This document shows, piece after piece, positions 46,128 through 53,598 of a DNA stretch of 64,000 bases (position 1 is the stretch's first letter; every line of letters starts with the position of its first letter). The DNA is taken from assembly GCF_010548465.1 (NCBI RefSeq), contig NZ_JAAGMD010000321.1, positions 35,087 through 99,086 on the forward strand, given 5' to 3'. The notes beneath the pieces were generated by a model. That model was given only the letters and a program-made list of their open reading frames with translations, did not search any database and was not told where the DNA came from. The DNA is from Streptomyces sp. SID14436 (GTDB taxonomy: Bacteria; Actinomycetota; Actinomycetes; Streptomycetales; Streptomycetaceae). Position numbers and translations under genes: made by a program.

Positions 46128-48377
46128 ATGTCCGAGTTGTTCGACGCGGTCGACGCGCTGGTCGCGTCCCGTGCCGTGCTGCCGCCGCCGGCGGAACGCA
46201 AGCGGCTGCGTGCCGCGCACGGCCTGACGATCGACGAAGTGGCCACCGCGTTGAAGGTGCGTCGGGCCACGGTGTCCGGCTGGGAGTCCGGCAAGACTGA
46301 GCCCCGCCCGCCGGAGCGCGACGCCTACGCCCGGCTGCTGGACAAGCTCGCGGAGCTCTACCCCGCCCCGGCCGACGCGCCTGTGCAGGACGCCGCGGTG
46401 CCGGCCACGTTCACCGGCGCGCCCGCCCCGGCGGAAACGCGGACTCTGTCCACAGGGCAGGCGCCCGAGGCTGCGGACATGACTGCAACCGAGAACACCC
46501 AGCCCCCTGCCCCTGCTCCCGTCGTTGCTGCTCCGGTGGCCGCGCCGCGTCCGGCGCGCACCACCAGGTCGACGTCGTCGACGTTGCGCCGCCCGGGTGC
46601 GAAGAAGGCGGCCCCGGCCAGCACCCCGGCGGGCGGTACCGACCCGCGGTTCGAGAACGGCCCGCTGGCGGTCGTCGATGTCGAGGACGGCAAGGTGCTG
46701 GCGTACTGCGTCGGCGGTCTGGTCCTGGACGTACCCGCCAAGTCCCTTCCGTCCCTGGTGGACTGGACGCTCAAGGAAGCGAAGCTCGGTCAGCCGAAGC
46801 TGTCCGGGCCGGGCAAGGACGCCGACCCGCTGATCGTGCTCACCGAGGCCGCCCTGGAGCGCTACGGCCTGCCTGTCACGCTCGCGGAGGAGGAGAAGCA
46901 CGCCGGGCGGATCCCGGAGGGCCACAAGGTCATCAAGCAGCTCGCGCGTGCGGAGTGGAAGCTGACCAAGCGCGGGTTCGGGCCGTGGGCGCGGATCTAC
47001 CGCCCCGCCATCGGTTCGGAGCGGGCCTGTGTGCAGCTGTGCATCCCGTCCTGGAACGCGCTGGACACGCGGCACTGGGGTGAGGCTGGGCAGCTTCCGC
47101 CGGCGGAGCTCGCCCGCGTGCTGGGCGTCTACGCCTCTCGGGTGATGACGCCGCGCGGTTCGACCGCGGTGACCGGCCTGGAGCTGATGACCGCGCTGCA
47201 CCCGCCGACCCGGGCCTCCGAGCCCGACGCGGCGGGGAAGCGGCACTCCGAGCACAACCCCGGCTCGCTCGGCAAGGACGCCATCGACCCGATGAACTGG
47301 CCCCCGTGCGAGGTCCCCGACGGCCACCCCGTCCTCAAGGACCTGCCCCGATTCCACGTCCGCGGCCCCGGCGAGAAGCTGTTCGAGGAGGCGTACGACT
47401 GGGCACGGCCGATGACGGATGCCGAGTGCACCCTGCGGCACCTGGTCGGCATCGACGTCAACATGGCCTTCGCCGCCGGCGCGAACGGCCTGACCGTCGG
47501 CCTCGGCGAGGCGACGCACGTCACGAACCCGGTATTCGACCCGAAGCTGCCCGGCTCGTGGCTCGTGGACCTGTCCCACGTCGACCTGTCGAAGGTGAAG
47601 GTCGGCAAGGAGTGGGTGGAGCTGGACGGCTCACTGCTGCCCTCTCCGTTCACGCCGAAGGGCGAGCGCCCGGACGGGCCGGCCTGGTACGCGACGCCCA
47701 CCGTCGCGTACGCGACGGAGCTCGGCTACGAGGTGCGCCCGATCGAGGCGTGGGTCCGGTACGACAACGGCCGCTACCTGGACGGCTGGTACAACCGGCT
47801 CCGTGACGCCTACCTCGCCACGATGGCCGACCTCGGCGTGCACACCGACATGGAGCCGGCCGACTTCCTCGCCGCGATGGACGGCTACAAGGACCGCGAC
47901 CCGGAGCTGGGACTCGTCGTCTCGGCGATCAAGGCGACGGTCAAGGGCGGCCTGGGCAAGCTGCGCGAGCGCCCGCGCGGCGAGGGCTGGCGACCCGGGC
48001 AGCCGTGGCGCGCCCTGTCCCGCCCGACCTGGCGGCCGGACATCCGGGCGGCCGTCATCTCCCGCACCCGGATCAACCTGCACCGCAAGATCGTCAAGCA
48101 CGCCGCCTTCACCGGGCAGTGCCCCGTCGCGATCCTGTCGGACTGCGTCGTCTATGCAGCCGACGGCACGTCGCCACTGGACTTCTTGCCCTACCGGGAG
48201 GGCAAGCCGCTGCCCGGCGGCTTCAAGCTCGGCATCAACCCCGGCCTGGTCAAGCACGAGGGCACCCAGACCGTCCTGTGGGGCGAGGAGGTCCGGGAGC
48301 GGTTCGACGCGCTGGAGCTCAACCTCGCCCGGTACATCAAGGACGGCACCGTCACCGACGTCGACAACGGAGAGTAG
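46128..48377 (+). CDS. tap: Telomere-associated protein Tap
   Basis: 749 aa from ATG 46128, close to the family length of about 740. The N-terminus has an XRE-type HTH (LRAAHGLTIDEVATALKVRR, ATVSGWESGKTEPRPPERDA), then an Ala/Pro linker, then the conserved body (LTKRGFGPWARIYRPAIGSE, HLVGIDVNMAFAAGANGLTV, LFEEAYDWARPMTDAECTL, FKLGINPGLVKHEGTQTVLW). In Streptomyces Tap binds the 3' single-strand telomere overhang and recruits the terminal protein for end patching of linear replicons. tpg follows 12 bases later. The local Shine-Dalgarno before the ATG is weak, so translation may depend on coupling to the upstream frame. Confidence 0.9.
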   Translation: MSELFDAVDALVASRAVLPPPAERKRLRAAHGLTIDEVATALKVRRATVSGWESGKTEPRPPERDAYARLLDKLAELYPAPADAPVQDAAVPATFTGAPAPAETRTLSTGQAPEAADMTATENTQPPAPAPVVAAPVAAPRPARTTRSTSSTLRRPGAKKAAPASTPAGGTDPRFENGPLAVVDVEDGKVLAYCVGGLVLDVPAKSLPSLVDWTLKEAKLGQPKLSGPGKDADPLIVLTEAALERYGLPVTLAEEEKHAGRIPEGHKVIKQLARAEWKLTKRGFGPWARIYRPAIGSERACVQLCIPSWNALDTRHWGEAGQLPPAELARVLGVYASRVMTPRGSTAVTGLELMTALHPPTRASEPDAAGKRHSEHNPGSLGKDAIDPMNWPPCEVPDGHPVLKDLPRFHVRGPGEKLFEEAYDWARPMTDAECTLRHLVGIDVNMAFAAGANGLTVGLGEATHVTNPVFDPKLPGSWLVDLSHVDLSKVKVGKEWVELDGSLLPSPFTPKGERPDGPAWYATPTVAYATELGYEVRPIEAWVRYDNGRYLDGWYNRLRDAYLATMADLGVHTDMEPADFLAAMDGYKDRDPELGLVVSAIKATVKGGLGKLRERPRGEGWRPGQPWRALSRPTWRPDIRAAVISRTRINLHRKIVKHAAFTGQCPVAILSDCVVYAADGTSPLDFLPYREGKPLPGGFKLGINPGLVKHEGTQTVLWGEEVRERFDALELNLARYIKDGTVTDVDNGE

Positions 48378-48389
48378 GAGTAGGCCGCG

Positions 48390-48947
48390 ATGAGCCTGTT
48401 CGGGGACGGCCTGGAGGCCGCGGTGCAGGAGGCGTTCACCCGCCCGGCACCAAAGAGCGCGGGTGCGCAGATGCGGTACCTGGTCAAGCAGCTCAAGGGC
48501 ACCAAGGCGGTCGCCCAGATGCTGCGGATCTCCCAGCGCACCGTCGAACGGTACGTGAAGGACCAGATCAAGAAGCCGCGCCCCGACCTCGCCGCGCGCC
48601 TGGAGCGCGAGGTGAAGAAGCGGTGGCAGCCGCAGATCCGCGCCAAGGCCCGGCAGAAGGCTGCGACGACCGGCGGCATCGTCATCGACACCCGCGCCCG
48701 CCTCGGCTACACCGCGCCGATCGGGTCGACGGACCAGGACCGCATCCGGCACCTGACCGTCGCCCTCCCGCCGCAGTACGCCGCCCGCCTCTTCGACGCC
48801 CAGGAGGCCGGAGCCAGCGACCAGCAGCTCAAGGAGATCGCCGCCGAAGCGCTCAAGGAGGTGTACTTCCAGGACAACGGCCGCCGCGCCGGCCAGCTCG
48901 AGGAAGTCCGCTTCGCCGACATCGAGCACCTGGAGTTCGACCTGTAG
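48390..48947 (+). CDS. tpg: Telomere terminal protein Tpg
   Basis: 185 aa, the family size (about 184), with GGAGTAGG upstream. HTH-like segment AQMLRISQRTVERYVKDQIK then the conserved C-terminal half (IVIDTRARLGYTAPIGSTDQ, RIRHLTVALPPQYAARLFDA, EVYFQDNGRRAGQLEEVRFA). Tpg is covalently attached to the 5' ends of linear Streptomyces replicons and primes telomere patching. It forms an operon with tap. The presence of an intact tap-tpg pair shows the replicon is, or derives from, a linear one with archetypal-type ends. Part of a second homologue lies at 62636-62812. Confidence 0.92.
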   Translation: MSLFGDGLEAAVQEAFTRPAPKSAGAQMRYLVKQLKGTKAVAQMLRISQRTVERYVKDQIKKPRPDLAARLEREVKKRWQPQIRAKARQKAATTGGIVIDTRARLGYTAPIGSTDQDRIRHLTVALPPQYAARLFDAQEAGASDQQLKEIAAEALKEVYFQDNGRRAGQLEEVRFADIEHLEFDL

Positions 48948-48958
48948 CAGCCGCGCCT

Positions 48959-48988
48959 GCGAGCCCGGACCTGTCGCTCCGGGCTCGC
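48959..48988 (+). terminator. Terminator of the tap-tpg operon
   Basis: Perfect 11-bp arms (48959-48969 GCGAGCCCGGA and 48978-48988) with an 8-nt loop, 12 bases after the tpg stop. Confidence 0.75.
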
Positions 48989-49046
48989 TCGCATATCCGC
49001 GGGAAAACAGATGCTCATGCAAGCGATACCGTGCTAAACCCACGTC

Positions 49047-49340
49047 CTACTCCGGAGGCGGCGTCACCAGCTTCGTAGCGCTGGGGTCGACGTCCGCTGC
49101 ACAGGTCAGGGTCGGCAGGTCGCGGTCGAGCAGGCCGTTCATTTCGATGGCCGCCCGGCTGAGGAGGTGGGCAGCCTGTACGGACTGGCCGTCGGCGACG
49201 GCGGCGTAGAACCGGGCAGCATAGGTGATGGCGTCGACGTCGCCGATGGTGTCGGACATTCCGATGAAGGCGTCCTGCGGGTCGCGAGTGGCCTTCTCCC
49301 GGGCCACGACGCAAAGACGCCTCGATGGCGGCGAGCACTT
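49047..49340 (-). pseudogene. C-terminal fragment resembling a CHAT-type protease domain
   Basis: The frame reads PQDAFIGMSDTIGDVDAITY, AARFYAAVADGQSVQAAHLL and DRDLPTLTCAADVDPSATKL. This is the end of CHAT/caspase-like domains (VIGMxGxIGDxxAxxFxxxFYxALAxGxSVxxA). The catalytic His and Cys would lie upstream, but sequence beyond about 49340 is unrelated, low in coding quality and frame-inconsistent. A truncated relic; the open frame upstream to 49691 overlaps the next gene's start and is not accepted. Confidence 0.5.
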
Positions 49341-49615
49341 CGGTGATGAGGGGAGATATTGACCGGGATGCGAGCTCTGGCCGGCCCCGCGAAGAGGGGG
49401 TCCATCCCGAGGTAAGTCAGAGTGCCCCCTGCCGGAGTGCACCGGCTGCCTCCCTCCTCCCGATGCAGCGGCTGCTGCTGCCGTGACAGGAGTCACATGC
49501 TGTATGGGCATTACATGTTGAACCTCCCGGACTGTCACCGTTGCTGCTTGCTTAAGCAACGTCATAGGAAGGGAGGCGGCGCGACACAACATCAAGTCGT
49601 CGGAAGGACTCAGAC
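49341..49615. other. Upstream region of the 49616 gene
   Basis: No gene is supported. The last 120 bases are relatively A/T-rich (GGAGTCACATGCTGTATGGGCATTACATG broken by short palindromic TGTATGGGCATTACA-like pieces) and probably carry the promoter of the N-module gene. Confidence 0.35.
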
Positions 49616-51475
49616 TTGTCTGTCGATTTACGACGTAGACGCACTCTGTCCCAGATTGCCATCGCGGCGGTGCTGCTGACCGGTGTGCCACTTACGGTCG
49701 CTTCCGGAAATGTCCTCGGTGCCGGCAGCGATGCAGCACCCGCTGCGGCCGCGGTTCCGGTCGATGCCGGGGAAGTGCCAACGGCCCGGATCGAGGCCCG
49801 CCGTACTGGTCAGCCTGTTGAACTGGTCAGTCAGCGCACAGAGACTTCTCGCACCTACGCCAATCCGGACGGCAGCTTCACCTCCGAGATTTCTGCTGGG
49901 CCAGAGCGCGTCAAGCGCAACGGCACCTGGCACACGATCGACGCCTCCCTGACTGAGCGCAATGACATGCTCGTCTCGAAGGTTCACCCGCATGACCTTC
50001 GGCTGAACGCCGGCGGCGGAGCACCGCCGAAGTCGCTGAAGGCGGCCCAGGCCGCCGGACCGCGTGACCTGGCGAGCATGGGGTCCGGAAGTCAGCGGAT
50101 CACCCTGCAGTGGAAGGGCGGCCTGCCAGAGCCGCAGCTCGAGGGAAGCAAGGCCACCTATCGCAATGCCCTCCCGGGTGCCGACGTGATCGTTGAGGCG
50201 ACGCAGACCGGGTTCGAGCAGTTTGTCATGCTGCGTGAGCGGCCGTCAGGTGGCTACAGCTACACGCTGCCGCTGAAGACGGCGGGGCTGCAGGCTGAGG
50301 AGCAGAATGACGGTTCCGTTGTCTTCACTGACGCTGCCGGCAGGCAGCGGGCCGTGATGCCTGCCCCGGTCATGTGGGACGCGTCCGTCGACGAGCGGTC
50401 CGGGCTGCCCGCCAACCGCCACCGCGTCGACATGGACGTCGTGCCCACGGGCAAGAACACCGTGGATCTCGTCATCAGGCCCGACGAGGGTTGGCTGACC
50501 GACCCGGCGACGCAGTATCCGGTGACCATCGACCCCTCCACGTCGGCCCTGTCGAACACGTTTGACACGTACGTGCAGCAGGGCGAGACCGGGGACTGGT
50601 CCACCGATACGGAGCTGGATTTCGGGAACCCCGGCACTACCAACAGCGACGGCACGCCGCGCACCGCACGGTCGTTCATCCACTGGAACACCACACCGAT
50701 CCAGGACGCCCTGATTTCCTCGGCGAAGCTGGAGCTGTACAACTTCCACTCGGGAAACACCGACTGCCTCAACTACGGCTGGTCTGTGTGGGCCACCGGG
50801 GCCGCCTCCACCTCCTCGCGATGGACGAACCAGCCGTCGTGGATTGATCAGTACGCCACCTCTACCCAGACCAAGGGCAACCCGAGCTGCGGCGCCGACG
50901 GCTGGATCAGCGCCGACGTGACGAACCTGGTGCAGGTCTGGGCCTCGGACAAGGTCGCCACCGGCCACATGGGGCTGCGCGCCACAACCGCCGATGCCAG
51001 GGCATGGAAGCGCGTCAACTCCGCCAACAACACGGCGAACCGCCCAAAGCTGACGGTCAACTACAACTACCGGCCCGGCAACGGGCACGACACCCAGGCC
51101 GGGCCGCCGTATGTGAAGAACTCCTCTGGGGTGTGGGTGGTCGACACCGACCAGCCGTTCCTGCGCGCGACGTTCGATGACGCCGACGGTGACATGGTCA
51201 ACGGGACCTTCGACATCCGGGATGCCGTGACCAAGGAGAAGGTCGGTGACTACCTCGTCTCCGACTGGACCGCCGCAGGGCAACCGACCAGCGTGTGGGT
51301 ACCGGCTGATCTGCTCACCAACGGCAGAACCTACGAGTTCCGCGCCTCGGCCTACGACGGTACGCACTACGACACCGGCTGGACGCCATGGACGAAGTTC
51401 ACCGTCGATGAGGAAGTCCCCGGTGGCGGAGACGGCCCCACTGACCGGCCGAGCCCGACCGGCGGCCCCAGCTGA
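49616..51475 (+). CDS. Secreted N-module protein (effector front half without toxin)
   Basis: 619 aa from TTG 49616 (GGAAGGAC upstream). It is the shared N-terminal block only: signal peptide (LSQIAIAAVLLTGVPLTVAS), [46 protein letters not shown]-like domain from [17 protein letters not shown] (about 311), YDGTHY module (about 512-596, FRASAYDGTHYDTGWTPW), then a short Pro/Gly tail (GGGDGPTDRPSPTGGPS) and stop. The amidase and RHS effectors have the same blocks at nearly the same residue numbers but continue into long C-terminal parts. Here the following gene, 35 bases on, encodes the nuclease, so this looks like a two-polypeptide version. Confidence 0.8.
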   Translation: MSVDLRRRRTLSQIAIAAVLLTGVPLTVASGNVLGAGSDAAPAAAAVPVDAGEVPTARIEARRTGQPVELVSQRTETSRTYANPDGSFTSEISAGPERVKRNGTWHTIDASLTERNDMLVSKVHPHDLRLNAGGGAPPKSLKAAQAAGPRDLASMGSGSQRITLQWKGGLPEPQLEGSKATYRNALPGADVIVEATQTGFEQFVMLRERPSGGYSYTLPLKTAGLQAEEQNDGSVVFTDAAGRQRAVMPAPVMWDASVDERSGLPANRHRVDMDVVPTGKNTVDLVIRPDEGWLTDPATQYPVTIDPSTSALSNTFDTYVQQGETGDWSTDTELDFGNPGTTNSDGTPRTARSFIHWNTTPIQDALISSAKLELYNFHSGNTDCLNYGWSVWATGAASTSSRWTNQPSWIDQYATSTQTKGNPSCGADGWISADVTNLVQVWASDKVATGHMGLRATTADARAWKRVNSANNTANRPKLTVNYNYRPGNGHDTQAGPPYVKNSSGVWVVDTDQPFLRATFDDADGDMVNGTFDIRDAVTKEKVGDYLVSDWTAAGQPTSVWVPADLLTNGRTYEFRASAYDGTHYDTGWTPWTKFTVDEEVPGGGDGPTDRPSPTGGPS

Positions 51476-51510
51476 CCCCCGACGCCTGCTCTCCTGAAAG
51501 GGCACCCCGC

Positions 51511-53001
51511 ATGCGTATCAGACGTGCCGCCACGGCTGCGGTGCTTTGTGCAGTCGGCCTGACCGGCCTGGCCCCGGCCGCCGCGACAGCCGAGGAATCC
51601 CGCCACTCCGGATCCGTGTCCGAGTCGGCGAAGCTGGACCCGGACAGCGATACCTCCGGGCAGATGGTGTGGGAGCGGTTCGGTTCCGCCGGCGACATAC
51701 CGGCCGACAGAATCGGCGAGACGTTCTCCGCCAAGCGGCTCGATGCCGCCCGGGCCGCCAACGCCCAACCAAATACGGTGACTCCGCAGTCCTCCACCAG
51801 CCATCCCACAGCGGAGCGCGAGAAACACTTAGCCCGCGCGCTCGGCCAGAGGTACATCGCTGACGGCAGCGAGACGCGTAGCGAACAGCTCGGCAAGTTC
51901 CGCTCGGACGCCGTGGGCACCACGGCCAACGGGATCATTGAGTTCGACAAGTGTGAAGCCGATCCTGCGGGCCAGGCCCAGGACAAGAACAGCCCCGGTC
52001 ACGTGATCGACCACTTCAACTTCTGCCGCTGGGGCTACAACCAGGTCACCAAGCTTGATGGAAAAGGGCGTATCGAGGGATACGTCCGCTTCAAGGAAAT
52101 CGAAGTCGGCGAGGGAGCGAAAGGCACCCGGACCGGCAGGATTCACATCAAGACCAAGGACGTCGACGGGTTCGGGATCTACTCCGAATTCTCCGGCACT
52201 CGCATGAAGATCCAGCCTTCGCTGAAGGGCGACATCAACCACCTCGGCGAATGCGGCAACAACAACCTCGTCGACTTCGGCGGCGGCAAGGACTCCTTCA
52301 CCCGCGAGCTCTCAGGGTGGGAAGACCAGTACATCTACTACGAGATCACCTCGGACGAGACCAAAGCCGACCAGTCCCGTGTGGACAAGGTCTCCTACTG
52401 CCAGTTCGAGACCCACTACAAGGTGCTGTCCGCCAAGGGCAACACACCCTGGTCGTACGTCAGCCCCACCGGCGGCATGCGCTTCGACTCCGCCACGTAC
52501 ATGGGCAGCGACATCCAGTACGGGCACAAGGGCGCCATCTTCAACCGCGTTACGCCGGTGTTCTCCTACGACCGGGCCGACGCAAGCGTCGAGAGCGTCG
52601 CAGAACACATCTTTGACGCGCTGTATGCGCCACAGCTGACCTATCCGCAAAAGAACGACAAGGACATCCCCGGAAACATCTGGAACGGGGAGTGGCAGCC
52701 CCTGCACCGCAATGTCAAGACAGGCACCTGGGGCACGTTCTCACCGGACTCCGACGCCATCGCCGCCGCCAACGAGAGAGCCAAGGACAGCGCGTGCGCC
52801 GGCCTGACGCGCCCCGCCGACCACGACTGCGACGAGTTCCCCTTCGCCTCCACCAAGGAGGGTGCAGGCGTAGGTGACGGGAACTTCTCCGTCCGCATGG
52901 TCCCCGCCACGGAGAACCGCAGCGCCGGCGGAAAGCTGTCCGCCTGGTACAGCAAGGACCGCATCCTGGACGGCGACCCCTACGGCATCTTCGTCAACTA
53001 A
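51511..53001 (+). CDS. Secreted NucA/NucB-type deoxyribonuclease, copy 3
   Basis: 496 aa, ATG 51511 after CTGAAAGGG. Signal peptide (IRRAATAAVLCAVGLTGLAP then AAATA). A long middle region (FNFCRWGYNQVTKLDGKGRI, SGWEDQYIYYEITSDETKAD) precedes the C-terminal NucA/NucB domain with CDEFPFASTKEGAG from residue 440 and the end RILDGDPYGIFVN. The domain has the same 57-residue distance from Cys to C-terminus as copy 1. It lies 35 bases after the N-module gene, probably in one operon, and faces a small convergent gene across a shared terminator. Role: extracellular or delivered DNase (inference). Confidence 0.8.
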   Translation: MRIRRAATAAVLCAVGLTGLAPAAATAEESRHSGSVSESAKLDPDSDTSGQMVWERFGSAGDIPADRIGETFSAKRLDAARAANAQPNTVTPQSSTSHPTAEREKHLARALGQRYIADGSETRSEQLGKFRSDAVGTTANGIIEFDKCEADPAGQAQDKNSPGHVIDHFNFCRWGYNQVTKLDGKGRIEGYVRFKEIEVGEGAKGTRTGRIHIKTKDVDGFGIYSEFSGTRMKIQPSLKGDINHLGECGNNNLVDFGGGKDSFTRELSGWEDQYIYYEITSDETKADQSRVDKVSYCQFETHYKVLSAKGNTPWSYVSPTGGMRFDSATYMGSDIQYGHKGAIFNRVTPVFSYDRADASVESVAEHIFDALYAPQLTYPQKNDKDIPGNIWNGEWQPLHRNVKTGTWGTFSPDSDAIAAANERAKDSACAGLTRPADHDCDEFPFASTKEGAGVGDGNFSVRMVPATENRSAGGKLSAWYSKDRILDGDPYGIFVN

Positions 53002-53009
53002 CCCACCCC

Positions 53010-53040
53010 GACCGGTGGCACGCCCTGCGTGCCACCGGTC
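53010..53040. terminator. Bidirectional terminator between DNase and convergent partner gene
   Basis: Perfect 13-bp arms (53010-53022 GACCGGTGGCACG and 53028-53040) with loop CCCTG. It begins 9 bases after the DNase stop and ends within the stop codon of the minus-strand gene, the same layout as at 30246-30322. Confidence 0.8.
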
Positions 53041-53566
53041 AACCCACCCAGTTTGCCGGACGCTGCCCGCTCTCATCCACCGGAGGTTGAGACCGGGACT
53101 GCGTGTGCGAGGTGACGGCATGCCGTGAGCCGGTGGGCACGAACTCGACCAGGTAGTCCTCGAGCCCCGTTTTCGGCGTGACGCCACGCAGCTCGCCGTA
53201 GAAACGCTCTTGGGCGCTCTCCCCGCCCTTGCACCACACGTGCATCGTGTACGTGGTGTTCGGCTTTAGACGGAAGCCGATACTCCCGCCCGCGTTGGGC
53301 GTATCGAGCACCATCTTCCCCAGATGGCTGTTGAAGGGCCAGCTTCCGACCAGCACGAACCCCTCACCCACACGCTCTGACGTGCGGTCGCTGATCTGGA
53401 GCGTGAGCGTGGCGTCGTGCTCCTGAGCGTTACTGATGAACAGGGCGGTGCCGTCCGCGACATGCACTGCACCGGCCGGTCCCATCGGCAGGTCCGTCCA
53501 CACCACCGGGCTGCCCTCAGCAGTGAGCCCGAACAGGGACCGTTCGATGTGGACCGTCGTCGTCAT
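53039..53566 (-). CDS. Small beta-rich protein facing a NucA/NucB DNase; candidate immunity
   Basis: 175 aa from ATG 53566, chosen for GATGAGG 5 bases upstream; in-frame ATGs further up are possible. No signal peptide. Strand-rich: IERSLFGLTAEGSPVVW, GAVHVADGTALFISNAQEHD, ATLTLQISDRTSERVGEGF, LKPNTTYTMHVWCKGGESAQ, EDYLVEFVPTGS. Motif order is similar to the 167-aa protein after NucA/NucB copy 1. Its upstream end is 32 bases from the IS1380 copy C terminus, which may have altered its promoter. The immunity role is inferred. Confidence 0.6.
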   Translation of the reverse strand: MTTTVHIERSLFGLTAEGSPVVWTDLPMGPAGAVHVADGTALFISNAQEHDATLTLQISDRTSERVGEGFVLVGSWPFNSHLGKMVLDTPNAGGSIGFRLKPNTTYTMHVWCKGGESAQERFYGELRGVTPKTGLEDYLVEFVPTGSRHAVTSHTQSRSQPPVDESGQRPANWVG

Positions 53567-53598
53567 GCGAACCTCATCAGACATGACCATCACACTAA

